A DNA stretch of 64,000 nt, taken from contig NZ_CP009302.1 in assembly GCF_000814825.1 (NCBI RefSeq), positions 1 to 64,000 on the forward strand, given 5' to 3'. Origin of the DNA: Berryella intestinalis. Its GTDB lineage: Bacteria > Actinomycetota > Coriobacteriia > Coriobacteriales > Eggerthellaceae. How positions within the stretch are numbered: the first letter of the stretch is position 1; every line of letters begins with the position of its first letter. Below the pieces are notes generated by a model. That model was not told the DNA's origin. It saw only the letters and a list, made by a program, of their open reading frames with translations, and did not search any database. The position numbers and the translations under genes were made by a program. Positions 38,649-48,054 of this stretch are shown here, one piece after another.

Positions 38649-39941
38649 ATGAACATCTTGGTGCTGGGCAGCGGCGGTCGCGAGCATGCGCTGGCGTGGG
38701 CCATTGCGAAATCCCCCCTGACGGACACGCTGTTCGTTGCCCCGGGAAACGGCGGAACCGCCCAGATAGCGAAAAACGTTTCGAATCTGAACGCCGAATC
38801 GGGCGAAGAGGTGCTGGCCTTCGCCCGTGAAAACGACGTCGAGTTGGTGGTTATCGGCCCTGAGGCCCCGTTGGTGGCCGGCGTGGCCGACGCCGTGCGC
38901 GCCGGGGGGATCGCCGTGTTCGGCCCCGATGCGCAAGGCGCCCAGCTGGAAGGCTCGAAAACCTTCAGCAAAGAATTCATGGTGAGAAACGGCATCCCCA
39001 CGGCCGGTTACGGCAGCTTCGACAACGCCCCGGACGCGCTCGCCTACGCGCGCGAACTGGGCGCGCCCCTGGTGGTGAAGGCCGACGGCTTGGCCGCCGG
39101 CAAGGGCGTGATCGTGGCGGATTCCCTGGATGCGGCGGAAGAGGCCATTCGCGATTGCTTCACCGGCGCCTTCGGCGCCGCAGGGTCGCGCGTGGTGGTG
39201 GAAGAGTGCCTGACCGGCCCCGAATGCTCGCTGCTGGCGTTCGTATCTGCGGGCGAGGCCCTGTGCATGTCCACGGCTCAGGACCACAAGCGCGCCTTCG
39301 ACGGGGACGAGGGTCCCAACACGGGCGGTATGGGGTGCTATTCTCCCGTGCCCATCGTCGATCCCGACGAGCTGGCCGAGATGCAGCGCATCATGCAGCA
39401 GGCCGCCGAAGCCACCGCGCGCGAGTTCGCATGCGATTACCGCGGCGTTTTGTACGGCGGGTTCATGCTGACCCCCGAGGGGCCGAAGGTGCTGGAATTC
39501 AACGCGCGCTTCGGCGACCCTGAAACCCAGGTGGTCCTTCCGCGCCTTGAAAGCGACCTGGTGGAGGTTATGCTGGCTGTCGCCGAGGGGTGTCCGGGCG
39601 ATATCGGCCTTTCGTGGTCCGACCGCTGGGCGTGCGGCGTGGTGCTGGCCAGTTCGGGGTATCCGGGCTCCTACGAGAAGGGCAAGGCCGTATCCGGCAT
39701 CGAGGCCGCCGAGGCGCTGGACGGCGTCACGGTGTTCCACGCCGGTACGGCCGAGCGTCCCGATAGCGGTTTGGTAACGTCGGGCGGACGCGTTCTGTGC
39801 GTGACGGCGCTGGGCGATACATTTGAGAGCGCACGCGCCCAGGCCTACAAGGCCTGCGGCTTGATCGATTTCGAAGGAAAGCAGCTGCGCACCGATATTG
39901 GCTACCGTGCTTCTATCGGGCGATCTGCCTGGGGTAATTAA
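38649..39941 (+). CDS. purD: Phosphoribosylamine-glycine ligase
   Basis: PurD makes glycinamide ribonucleotide in purine synthesis using ATP-grasp chemistry. I start it at ATG 38649 (MNILVLGSGGREHALAW), the conserved family N-terminus, rather than at 38622. The 430 residues include the ATP-grasp core and the signature FNARFGDPETQ. The stop overlaps the start of the next gene (TAATG). Confidence 0.96.
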   Translation: MNILVLGSGGREHALAWAIAKSPLTDTLFVAPGNGGTAQIAKNVSNLNAESGEEVLAFARENDVELVVIGPEAPLVAGVADAVRAGGIAVFGPDAQGAQLEGSKTFSKEFMVRNGIPTAGYGSFDNAPDALAYARELGAPLVVKADGLAAGKGVIVADSLDAAEEAIRDCFTGAFGAAGSRVVVEECLTGPECSLLAFVSAGEALCMSTAQDHKRAFDGDEGPNTGGMGCYSPVPIVDPDELAEMQRIMQQAAEATAREFACDYRGVLYGGFMLTPEGPKVLEFNARFGDPETQVVLPRLESDLVEVMLAVAEGCPGDIGLSWSDRWACGVVLASSGYPGSYEKGKAVSGIEAAEALDGVTVFHAGTAERPDSGLVTSGGRVLCVTALGDTFESARAQAYKACGLIDFEGKQLRTDIGYRASIGRSAWGN

Positions 39942-41284
39942 TGCTATCTGAGCGACTTTTAAGCAAGGCCGTCCGCGAGGCGTCCAAGAACTACCTGAAG
40001 CTGTACCGCACGACCGACACCATGGTTCCCGCGCCGGATCCGAAAAAACAGTACATGCTGTACATGCACGTTCCCTTCTGCGAGCGTTTGTGCCCGTACT
40101 GCTCGTTCAACCGCTTCCCGTATCGCGAGGACCGTGCGCGCGAGTATTTCGCCAGCTTGCGCAAGGAAATGATGATGGTGAAAGAGCTGGGCTACGATTT
40201 CTCCAGCCTGTACGTGGGCGGAGGCACGCCCACCATCCTCATCGACGAGCTGTGCGAGACCATCGATTTGGCGCGCGAGACGTTCTCGATCACCGAGGTG
40301 TCTTCCGAGACGAATCCCAACCACCTCATCCCCAGCTATCTGGAGAAGCTGAAAGGACGCGTGCAGCGCCTTTCGGTGGGGGTTCAGAGCTTCGACAACG
40401 GCCTGCTCAAGCAGATGGACCGGTACGACAAATACGGTTCTGCGGAGGTCATCCTCGAGCGTGTCGGCCAGGCAGTGCCCTATTTCGCGTCGATGAACGT
40501 GGACATGATCTTCAACTTCCCCGCCCAAACCGAGGATATGCTGATCAACGACGTCGAGAGCGTCATGAAGTCGGGCGCGACCCAGACGACGTTCTACCCG
40601 CTGATGGCGTCTCCCGCCGTCGAGCGGTCGCTGGCGCGCACGGTGGGCAAGGTCGACTACGATCGCGAGCGCAAGTTCTACGAGATTCTCGACTACATGC
40701 TGACGGGAGGGAAGGATCCCCAGTTCAGCCACAGCAGCGCATGGACGTATAACCGCCACGACTACATGGAGGTGCTGCCCGGTCAGGAAAAGCAGGCCGG
40801 AGCCGACATGATCGACGAGTACGTCGTGCAGTTCGAAGAGTACCCTGCCATCGGATCGGGCGGCATTACGTATCTGGGCGACAGCCTGTACGTGAACACG
40901 TTCTCGGTCAAAGAATACAGCGAGGCCATCAACCGGGGGCACATGTCCATCATGGGCAAGACCGTGTTCAACGACCACGACCGCATGCGCTACCGCTTCC
41001 TTATGCAGCTGTTCGGGCTGAGGCTCGACAAGCGCCAATGGGAGCGCGATTTCGGCTGCACCGTGGAAAACGGCTTGCCGCTTGAGATGGCGTACATGTC
41101 TGCCGTGGGCGCGTTCGACCGCAACAACGACGACGAGATAACGTTGACATCGAAGGGCCGCTACATGGTGGTGGTCATGATGCGCCAGTTCTTCATCGGC
41201 GTGAACAATCTGCGCGACCAGGCGCGTGCGGCGCTTCCGGGGGAAGAGCGCGAGCTGCTGTTCGGCTCGGGTTGCGCGAAGTAG
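39941..41284 (+). CDS. HemN-like radical SAM oxidoreductase
   Basis: The 447-residue protein has the radical SAM cysteine motif CX3CX2C (FCERLCPYCSF at about 45-55), a GGGTPT motif and the HemN-like C-terminal domain. It belongs to the coproporphyrinogen III oxidase-like group, which includes HemN, HemW and anaerobilin synthase; motifs alone do not distinguish these. Translational coupling to purD (TAATG) is unusual for a heme enzyme. No other heme gene is adjacent. Confidence 0.85.
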   Translation: MLSERLLSKAVREASKNYLKLYRTTDTMVPAPDPKKQYMLYMHVPFCERLCPYCSFNRFPYREDRAREYFASLRKEMMMVKELGYDFSSLYVGGGTPTILIDELCETIDLARETFSITEVSSETNPNHLIPSYLEKLKGRVQRLSVGVQSFDNGLLKQMDRYDKYGSAEVILERVGQAVPYFASMNVDMIFNFPAQTEDMLINDVESVMKSGATQTTFYPLMASPAVERSLARTVGKVDYDRERKFYEILDYMLTGGKDPQFSHSSAWTYNRHDYMEVLPGQEKQAGADMIDEYVVQFEEYPAIGSGGITYLGDSLYVNTFSVKEYSEAINRGHMSIMGKTVFNDHDRMRYRFLMQLFGLRLDKRQWERDFGCTVENGLPLEMAYMSAVGAFDRNNDDEITLTSKGRYMVVVMMRQFFIGVNNLRDQARAALPGEERELLFGSGCAK

Positions 41285-41286
41285 GC

Positions 41287-41316
41287 TTGACTGGGAGGAC
41301 CCTCTTCCGCTAGAAT
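41287..41316 (+). promoter_or_regulatory. Promoter for tRNA-Phe
   Basis: TTGACT (41287-41292) and TAGAAT (41311-41316) with 18-nt spacing, 29 nt upstream of the tRNA. It starts just after the HemN-like stop codon. Confidence 0.75.
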
Positions 41317-41344
41317 GCCTACTTGCGCTGAAAGGCGCTTTGTT

Positions 41345-41420
41345 GGTCGGGTAGCTCAGTTGGTAGAGCAGCGGACTGAAAATCCGCGTGCCGAGGGTTC
41401 AAGTCCCCCTCCGACCACCA
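41345..41420 (+). tRNA. tRNA-Phe (GAA)
   Basis: The cloverleaf is complete: acceptor GGTCGGG/TCCGACC with a terminal G-T pair, anticodon stem GCGGA/TCCGC, loop CTGAAAA with anticodon GAA at 41378-41380, and encoded CCA. Confidence 0.97.
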
Positions 41421-41431
41421 TGATCTGAGCA

Positions 41432-41468
41432 GGGAGTTTTGTCTTTTACCAGATGAAACTCCCTTTTT
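41432..41468 (+). terminator. Rho-independent terminator after tRNA-Phe
   Basis: GGGAGTTT (41432-41439) pairs with AAACTCCC (41456-41463), followed by TTTTT. Confidence 0.88.
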
Positions 41469-41762
41469 GTTTCCATGCCTCCCGATAGCCGCCTAGGGCT
41501 ACGTGCAATTCATGCAAGTTTCCGTGGTCATCGCATCCCGGTTGATTCAGGGGAGTTCGCCGCTGCTCTATCGGGCAGATTGCATGCGAGGATCCACGAG
41601 GTCAAAAGCGAGAATACACCTCCGCATATGAAGAACGGGGTGAAACTTTTCTGACGGTTGCCCCCTTGTTCGTTTCTTGAGCGGTTTTACCTTGGGGAAA
41701 CGTCGCGCCAGCGCGGCTTTCCTATAATGAAATGATCGTTTCACCGTGGAAAGGAAGGTCGC
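41469..41762 (+). other. Intergenic region upstream of purE
   Basis: The gap holds no gene I can support. A TATAAT hexamer at 41723-41728 is a good -10 for purE, with no convincing -35. A GCGCG-containing inverted repeat lies just before it (41704-41716). No purine riboswitch signature is visible. Confidence 0.45.
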
Positions 41763-42227
41763 ATGGCCGTCGAGAACGCCCCGGTCGTGGGTATCATCAT
41801 GGGATCCGAATCCGATATGCCGGCGATGCAGCCGTGCATGGACCAGCTGGACGCCTTCGGGGTGCCCTACGAGGTGAAGGTGGCCAGCGCCCACCGCAAA
41901 CCAGCCGTCGTTCACGAGTGGGCCTCCACGGCGCACCAGCGCGGGATACGCGTGATCGTTGCGGCTGCGGGAAAGGCCGCTCATCTGGGAGGGGTTGTTG
42001 CCGCGTACACGCCTAATCCGGTTATCACGGTCCCTATGAAAACGTCTGACCTGGGAGGGCTCGACTCCCTTTTGTCCATGGTCCAGATGCCCTCGGGGGT
42101 TCCGGTGGCGTGCGTGGCCATCAACGGGGCGAAAAACGCCGCTATTCTGGCCGTCCAGATCTTGGGCGCAGGCGACGATGCGGCTCGCCGGCAGATCATC
42201 GATTTCAAGGAGAGCATGGCCCAGTAG
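41763..42227 (+). CDS. purE: N5-carboxyaminoimidazole ribonucleotide mutase
   Basis: PurE converts N5-CAIR to CAIR in purine synthesis. The 154 residues show the family motifs MGSESD (14-19), SAHRKP and GKAAHLGG. The ribosome binding site is ggaaggt. No purK is adjacent. It is separated from purA-purD by the tRNA-Phe unit and has its own promoter element. Confidence 0.96.
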   Translation: MAVENAPVVGIIMGSESDMPAMQPCMDQLDAFGVPYEVKVASAHRKPAVVHEWASTAHQRGIRVIVAAAGKAAHLGGVVAAYTPNPVITVPMKTSDLGGLDSLLSMVQMPSGVPVACVAINGAKNAAILAVQILGAGDDAARRQIIDFKESMAQ

Positions 42228-42275
42228 CCGCTCTGGTGCCGATCGGGGGTGATCGGCTTGTTGTAAGGCGGGAAC

Positions 42276-44237
42276 ATGACGAAGCAACTGCTGATGGGCA
42301 ACGAGGCGATGGCCGTCGCCGCCCTCGAAGCCGGCGTGAGGGTGGTCGCTGGGTACCCCGGCACCCCTTCGTCCGAGATCATCGAGACCATCGCGCGGCG
42401 TCGCGCAGAGGGGCTTGCGCACGGCGTCCACGTTGAGTGGTCGTCGAACGAGAAGGTGGCGCTCGAGGTGCTGGCCGGCGCTTCCGCCGCAGGTGCGCGG
42501 TGCCTGTTCACCTGCAAGCAGATGGGGCTGAACGTGGCTGCCGACCCCCTGATGTGCCTGAACTACGTGGGCGTGAAGGGCGGCATGGTGCTGGTGGTGG
42601 CTGACGACCCCGGCCCCATCTCCTCTCAGACCGAGCAGGACACGCGCCGCTTCGCCTCTTTCGCGAAGGTCCCCGTGCTGGACCCGGCCAACCCCGAACA
42701 GGCATATGCTATGGTCAAAGCCGCGTTCGAGCTCTCGGAACGTTACGGTACGCCCGTCATCGTGAGGCCCACCACGCGGGTCGATCACGCTTCCGCATTC
42801 TTCGAGGCGCCTGCCGAGACCTTTGCGCGCGAACCGATCGACGGGGGCTTCGTGCGCGATACCGAACGCTGGGTGATCTTCCCCAAGCGCTCCTACGAGG
42901 CGCACGGGCAGATCAACCGGCGCCTTGCCCTTATCGCGGATGAGTTTTCGGGAGCAGCGGGGCCATCGGGCGCAAAAGCTGCCGAGGTCGGGGCCGTTGG
43001 AGCTGCCGAAGCCGCGCGCTTCGCGTGCTTCAACCCCGTCGAAACTCAGGGCGAGAGCCCCTGCCTGGGAATACTTGCAGGGGGGACGAGCGCCGCGAAT
43101 GCGCGCGAGGCCCTGCGCATCATCGCGTCGCGGGCGCAACGTGCGGGCTCGAGCGTTCCTTCTTATCGGTTCATGCAGGTGGGCACCCCGTACCCGTTTC
43201 CTGCGGAAGCGGTCGGACGATTCACCGAAGGGCTCGAGCGCATCTTGGTGCTCGAAGAGCTCGACCATGTGCTGGAAGACGAGCTGCTGCGTCTGTGCGG
43301 GCGCCAGCACGGGAGCTACGACGTGCTGGGAAAGCTCACCGGCTCGGCGCGCGACCGGGGGGAGAACGACGTCGACGACTTCGTTTCCCGCCTGACCGAC
43401 TTCTTGGGGTTCGGCGTTTCCGGGGAGCGTGCGGATGATTCCGCTGCCGACCTGGGGATCGATCTTCCCTTGCGTCCGCCCGTGCTGTGCCCGGGGTGCC
43501 CGCACCGAGGGGCGTTCTATGCGGTGAAGCGCGCTTTGAAGAAGGTGCCGGCCGTGCAATGCGGGGATATCGGCTGTTACACGTTGGGAAACGCCCAACC
43601 GCTCGACGCTCTGGACACCTGCCTGTGCATGGGGGCGGGCGTGACCATGGCCCAAGGATTCGCGGTGGTCGAGCCCGACTGCAAAGCGATAGCCTACATC
43701 GGGGATTCGACGTTTTTCGCAAGCGGTCTGCCCGGATTGGCGAATGCCGCGTACAACGGCCACGATATCACGGTGGTGGTGCTGGACAACGCGACTACGG
43801 CCATGACCGGTTCCCAGCCCCATCCGGGGACGGGCGCGACTTTGATGGGCGAGCAGAGGGCCCCGCTGTCGATCGAAGACGAACTGCGGGCCAACGGGTT
43901 TTCATGCATTGAGCGCGCCGATCCGCTTGATCTGGGAGCTGCGACCGAAGCGGCGAGGCGGGCTATCGCTTACCCGGGTCCTTCGGCGGTTCTGTACGTT
44001 TCTCCCTGCATCCAGTTGGTCAAACCTGGTGACCCAGTGGTCATCGACGCGCAATCCTGCACGGGCTGCAAGAAGTGCATCACCGAAATCGGTTGCCCGG
44101 GCATCGCCTTCGACGCGCGCGCGGAAGGTCCGCGCAGCGGAAAGCGCGGTCAGGCCTTCATCGACCCCGACTTGTGCAACGGGTGCGGGCTGTGCGTGAG
44201 CGTATGTCCCTACGACAGCATCTCCGCGGGAAGGTAG
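42276..44237 (+). CDS. iorA: Indolepyruvate:ferredoxin oxidoreductase alpha subunit
   Basis: IorA is the thiamine-pyrophosphate subunit that oxidatively decarboxylates aryl-pyruvates from aromatic amino acids to aryl-acetyl-CoA and reduces ferredoxin. The 653-residue protein has an N-terminal transketolase-like domain (GYPGTPSSEI), a TPP-binding domain (CPGCPHRGAF, GDIGCYTLG, DNATTAMTGSQPHP) and two C-terminal [4Fe-4S] motifs (CTGCKKC and CNGCGLCVSVCP). It is followed 6 nt later by iorB, then by a phenylacetate-CoA ligase gene. Confidence 0.95.
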   Translation: MTKQLLMGNEAMAVAALEAGVRVVAGYPGTPSSEIIETIARRRAEGLAHGVHVEWSSNEKVALEVLAGASAAGARCLFTCKQMGLNVAADPLMCLNYVGVKGGMVLVVADDPGPISSQTEQDTRRFASFAKVPVLDPANPEQAYAMVKAAFELSERYGTPVIVRPTTRVDHASAFFEAPAETFAREPIDGGFVRDTERWVIFPKRSYEAHGQINRRLALIADEFSGAAGPSGAKAAEVGAVGAAEAARFACFNPVETQGESPCLGILAGGTSAANAREALRIIASRAQRAGSSVPSYRFMQVGTPYPFPAEAVGRFTEGLERILVLEELDHVLEDELLRLCGRQHGSYDVLGKLTGSARDRGENDVDDFVSRLTDFLGFGVSGERADDSAADLGIDLPLRPPVLCPGCPHRGAFYAVKRALKKVPAVQCGDIGCYTLGNAQPLDALDTCLCMGAGVTMAQGFAVVEPDCKAIAYIGDSTFFASGLPGLANAAYNGHDITVVVLDNATTAMTGSQPHPGTGATLMGEQRAPLSIEDELRANGFSCIERADPLDLGAATEAARRAIAYPGPSAVLYVSPCIQLVKPGDPVVIDAQSCTGCKKCITEIGCPGIAFDARAEGPRSGKRGQAFIDPDLCNGCGLCVSVCPYDSISAGR

Positions 44238-44243
44238 GCCGTC

Positions 44244-44855
44244 ATGCTGGATATTCTTCTGACGGGTGTCGGTGGCCAGGGGACGGTGCTGGCCGCCAAG
44301 ATACTTGCCCAGGCCGCCCAGGCCAAGGGCTGGCACGTGCGCACGGCCGAGACCATCGGCATGGCTCAGCGCGGGGGCAACGTGGTGTCGCACGTGCGTA
44401 TGGGCGACAAGGGCGAAGAGGTGTACGCGCCGCTTCTGAGCAGGAAGTCGGCCGATCTGATCGTCGCGTTCGAGCCGGCCGAGGCCGCGCGCGTGCTTCC
44501 GTACCTGGCCGACGACGGCATGCTGGTGACCGCGCGAACCTCCGTTCAGCCCGTTACCGCCTCTTTGAGCAGGGAACCTTACGATGGCGAGGCCGTTATC
44601 GGCCGTTTGGCCGAAGCCTTCTCGGCCGCTCCCGAGCGTTTGGAGACGGTGGACGACGCTGCGCTTGTGCGGCTGGTGGGAAGCAGGAAGGCCCTGAACA
44701 CCATCCTGCTTTCGGTGGCGGTTCACCGTTCGAGGCTGCCCCTTGGCCCCGACGACCTCAAACGCGCCATCGAGGTGTGCGTGAAGCCCCGCTTCGTGAA
44801 GATGAACCAGGACGCGGTCGACGCGGTGATCGAAACGCTTCGGAAAAGCGACTAG
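44244..44855 (+). CDS. iorB: Indolepyruvate:ferredoxin oxidoreductase beta subunit
   Basis: The 203-residue gamma-type oxidoreductase subunit has GVGGQGTVLAAKIL at the N-terminus and ETIGMAQRGG, both typical of IorB. It completes the enzyme with IorA. The start follows the iorA stop by 6 nt. A GC-rich hairpin (44868-44913, GGGCCGCG/CGCGGCCC) separates it from the next gene. Confidence 0.94.
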   Translation: MLDILLTGVGGQGTVLAAKILAQAAQAKGWHVRTAETIGMAQRGGNVVSHVRMGDKGEEVYAPLLSRKSADLIVAFEPAEAARVLPYLADDGMLVTARTSVQPVTASLSREPYDGEAVIGRLAEAFSAAPERLETVDDAALVRLVGSRKALNTILLSVAVHRSRLPLGPDDLKRAIEVCVKPRFVKMNQDAVDAVIETLRKSD

Positions 44856-44939
44856 GCTACTATGGTGGGGCCGCGGGTTCGCGCAAGCCTCGCGCTTTGC
44901 GCGGGCGCGGCCCATTCTTAGGAAGAGAGCAGGACGGAT

Positions 44940-46175
44940 ATGGATATGACCCCTCAACAGCTGACCACCGTGCTGGCGTCTTTCCAGACGCTCAAAGAGC
45001 GCTCGCCTTTCTACGCGAAGAAGTTCGAGGGCATCGACTTGCGGGATGTGAAGACGCTGGAGGATTTCCGCAAACTCCCCTTCACTGACAAGGGCGATCT
45101 GCGCGAAGCCTACCCGCTGGGGCTCGCTGCCGTGCCCGAGGAGAAGATCGTGCGCATCCATTCGTCCTCGGGGACGACCGGCACGCCCGTCATCATCCCC
45201 TACACCAAGAAGGATATCGAGGATTGGGCTATCCAGTTCGCGCGCTGCTACCAGTACGCGGGCGTCACGCCGCGCGACCGCGTGCAGATCACGCCCGGTT
45301 ACGGGCTGTGGACCGCCGGCATCGGCTTCCAGGCGGGCGTCGAGCGACTGGGAGCCATGGCCGTGCCGCTGGGCCCGGGCAACACCGATAAGCAGTTGCA
45401 GATGATGATGGATATGAAGTCCACGGTTCTGTGCGCGACCAGCTCGTATGCGCTCCTGCTTGCCGAAGAGATCGAGCGGCGCGGAATCGGCGACAAGATC
45501 TGCCTGCGCAAGGGCATCATCGGATCCGAGCGCTGGGGCGAGAAGATGCGCGCCCGCATCGCCGGCGAGCTGGGGGTCGAGCTATACGACATCTACGGCC
45601 TCACCGAGGTGTACGGCCCCGGCATCGGCATCAACTGCCGCGCCGACAGCGCCATGCACATCTGGAGCGATTATGTGTATCTGGAGATCGTGGACCCGAA
45701 GACCGGCGAGCCGGTTCCCGACGGCCAGACCGGCGAGATCGTGCTCACCACGCTGCAGAAGGAAGGCGCCCCGCTGGTGCGTTTCCGTACTCACGACCTC
45801 AGCCGCATCGTCCCCGGTCCGTGCGAGTGCGGCAGCCCCCATCCGCGTATCGACATCATCACGGGGCGCACCGACGATATGGTAAAGGTCAAGGGCGTGA
45901 ACATGTTCCCCGCCCAGATCGAGGAGGTCATCGCCTTCACGGACGGCACGTCGTCGGAATACCAGGTGATGATCGACCACATGATGGGTCACGACATCAT
46001 GACGGTGTTCTTCGAGACTGAGGCGACGGGCGAGGATCGCGAGGCCGTCGAGCGCAACCTCGAGGCCATATTCAAGGCGAAGATCGGCATGACGCCGATC
46101 GCCAAAGGCGTGCCTGTCGGCGATTTGCCCCGTTCCGAGAAGAAGACGCGCCGCATCTTCGATAACCGCTACTAG
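44940..46175 (+). CDS. paaK: Phenylacetate-CoA ligase (aryl-CoA ligase)
   Basis: The 411-residue adenylate-forming enzyme has the AMP-binding motif SSGTTGTPVIIPY and the PaaK-type DIYGLTEVYGPG and TGRTDDMVKVKG motifs. It lies after iorAB, as in many anaerobes. In that setting it can work reversibly with aryl-acetyl-CoA made by IOR, recovering ATP or activating aryl acids; the direction is inferred. The start is ATG 44940 or 44946. Confidence 0.9.
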   Translation: MDMTPQQLTTVLASFQTLKERSPFYAKKFEGIDLRDVKTLEDFRKLPFTDKGDLREAYPLGLAAVPEEKIVRIHSSSGTTGTPVIIPYTKKDIEDWAIQFARCYQYAGVTPRDRVQITPGYGLWTAGIGFQAGVERLGAMAVPLGPGNTDKQLQMMMDMKSTVLCATSSYALLLAEEIERRGIGDKICLRKGIIGSERWGEKMRARIAGELGVELYDIYGLTEVYGPGIGINCRADSAMHIWSDYVYLEIVDPKTGEPVPDGQTGEIVLTTLQKEGAPLVRFRTHDLSRIVPGPCECGSPHPRIDIITGRTDDMVKVKGVNMFPAQIEEVIAFTDGTSSEYQVMIDHMMGHDIMTVFFETEATGEDREAVERNLEAIFKAKIGMTPIAKGVPVGDLPRSEKKTRRIFDNRY

Positions 46176-46357
46176 GGGCGCCGCCCGCACCTGCGTCGGC
46201 CGCGCCTGCGTCGGGCGCTCCGGCTGCCTCGCGGGGCTTTCGGGCGCGCCGACATCGCGCTCGGGCAAAAGGTTGGGCGGCCAGCTCTGCGATGCAGGGT
46301 CGGTACCTTATACTAGCGAATGGATTTGCTTATACAGGGAAGTTGGAAGGGAACGTT

Positions 46358-48001
46358 ATGGAAGGGTTCGACCTGATTGCAACAGGATTGTGGTCAATTC
46401 TGCCTCCGTTGTTGGCGCTGGGTCTCGCGCTGATCACCAAGGAGGTGTATTCCTCGCTGACCATCGGCGTGCTCTCCGGGCTGCTGATCTACACGTTTTC
46501 CGCTGACGGGCCGGGCGTGTCGCAGGCCATAGGCGCATTCACCATGCTTCCACAGCTGATGGCCACGCAGATTTCAAGCAACGCCGCGCTCATCTTGTTC
46601 CTGGCGCTGCTGGGAGCCTTGGTGGTGGTCATCGCCATCGCGGGCGGATCGCGCGCGTACGCCGAGTTCGTCGCCACGCGCGTGAAGAACGCGAAGATGG
46701 CCCAACTTCTCAGTGCGGTGCTGGGCATCATCATCTTCGTGGACGACTATTTCAACTGCCTTACCGTGGGCGCCGTGATGCGTCCCGTGACGGACCGGTT
46801 CCGCGTGAGCCACGAGAAGCTCGCGTGGATCATCGACTCGACGGCCGCCCCCGTCTGCATCATCGCCCCGGTCTCTTCGTGGGCCGTCGCGATCGGCGGA
46901 TACATGGGCGAAGACGGGTTCAGCACCTTCGTGGCGTCTATCCCGTACAACTTCTATGCGCTGCTCACCATCTTCTTCGTGTTCTACATGATCATCACCG
47001 CCACCGAGTTCGGCCCGATGCGCGAGGCCCAGATGGCCGCCGCCGAGGGGCGCGAGGTTCGGCTGAGCATGACGGGTGCTTTGAAGAAGGCGTCCTCGAT
47101 GGGGATCGACGGCAAGTCCGATGACGAACTGGCGGGTCGTCCCGAGGTTCCTGCCGTGGTCACCGAAGAGGCGGACATCGATTGCGCGGCCCAGGCGGCT
47201 TCCGAGGCTTACAAGGGCCTGAACGTTTCCGATAAGGGGCGCGTGTACGACCTGGTTATTCCCATTATCGCGCTGATCATCTTCTCTATCGTGGGAATGC
47301 TGTTTGTCGGCGGGTTCTTCGAAGGCGTCGATTTCGCCACCGCTGTTGGCGAGGATCCCATTTCGGGACTGTGCATCGGCGTGGTGGTGGCCCTGTGCGT
47401 CGCTGCCGCGATGTTCCTTCCGCGGGGGCTGACCACCCTGTCGGGGTTCACCGAGGGGATCTCGGAGGGCGTGCGCTCGATGGTGGGTGCGATTATGATC
47501 CTGGTTCTTGCCTGGTCGCTGGGCGGTGTGTGCCGCTACATGATCGGCACCGGCGAGTTCGTGTCCAGCTTCCTTACCAGCATCGGGGCGAGCCTGGCGC
47601 TGCTTCCCGCCATCATATTCCTGGTGGCGGCGTTCATTGCGTTTGCGATGGGCACGTCTTGGGGCACGGTGGCGCTTATCCTTCCCATCGTGCTGGGCGT
47701 GTTTCCGGCGGACAACCCGCTGTTCCTGGTTGCGATCGGCGCAACGCTGGGCGGGGCTGTGTACGGCGATCATGTATCTCCCATTTCCGACACGACCATC
47801 CTGTCCTCGACGGGCGCGCAGTGCAACCATCTGCGTCATGTGTCTACCCAGCTTCCGTACGCGACGCTGGTCATGGTGGTGTGCTTCATCGGGTACCTGA
47901 TGGCAGGGTTCACGATGAGCCCGTGGCCGTCGCTGGTGTTCGGCCTGGCGGTTCTGGCGGTGGCGGTTCCCGTTCTGGGGAAGCGCTCGGCGGCTCGGTA
48001 G
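46358..48001 (+). CDS. NhaC-family Na+/H+ antiporter-like transporter
   Basis: The 547-residue integral membrane protein has about 11-12 hydrophobic segments and NhaC-superfamily motifs (VDDYFNCLTVG, SFAMGTSWGT-like IAFAMGTSWGTVA, GDHVSPISDTTILSS). I start it at ATG 46358, which has a ggaaggga ribosome binding site; an upstream ATG at 46292 gives a poor N-terminus. Members exchange Na+ for protons, and some are amino-acid antiporters, so the substrate is not certain. Confidence 0.88.
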   Translation: MEGFDLIATGLWSILPPLLALGLALITKEVYSSLTIGVLSGLLIYTFSADGPGVSQAIGAFTMLPQLMATQISSNAALILFLALLGALVVVIAIAGGSRAYAEFVATRVKNAKMAQLLSAVLGIIIFVDDYFNCLTVGAVMRPVTDRFRVSHEKLAWIIDSTAAPVCIIAPVSSWAVAIGGYMGEDGFSTFVASIPYNFYALLTIFFVFYMIITATEFGPMREAQMAAAEGREVRLSMTGALKKASSMGIDGKSDDELAGRPEVPAVVTEEADIDCAAQAASEAYKGLNVSDKGRVYDLVIPIIALIIFSIVGMLFVGGFFEGVDFATAVGEDPISGLCIGVVVALCVAAAMFLPRGLTTLSGFTEGISEGVRSMVGAIMILVLAWSLGGVCRYMIGTGEFVSSFLTSIGASLALLPAIIFLVAAFIAFAMGTSWGTVALILPIVLGVFPADNPLFLVAIGATLGGAVYGDHVSPISDTTILSSTGAQCNHLRHVSTQLPYATLVMVVCFIGYLMAGFTMSPWPSLVFGLAVLAVAVPVLGKRSAAR

Positions 48002-48025
48002 AGGGCTGCAGCAGAAAAGCACCGA

Positions 48026-48054
48026 AGGCGGTCGCACCGCGCGGCCGCCTTTTT
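48026..48054 (+). terminator. Terminator after the NhaC-family gene
   Basis: AGGCGGTCGC (48026-48035) pairs with GCGGCCGCCT (48041-48050, one G-T pair), followed by TTTT. It also lies at the 3' end of the convergent minus-strand cassette. Confidence 0.85.

Noticed and set aside
46176-46260. GC-rich spacer with CCTGCGTCGG repeated at 46190 and 46205
   Set aside because: Two short copies only, no inverted structure with a T-run, and no link to a known element.
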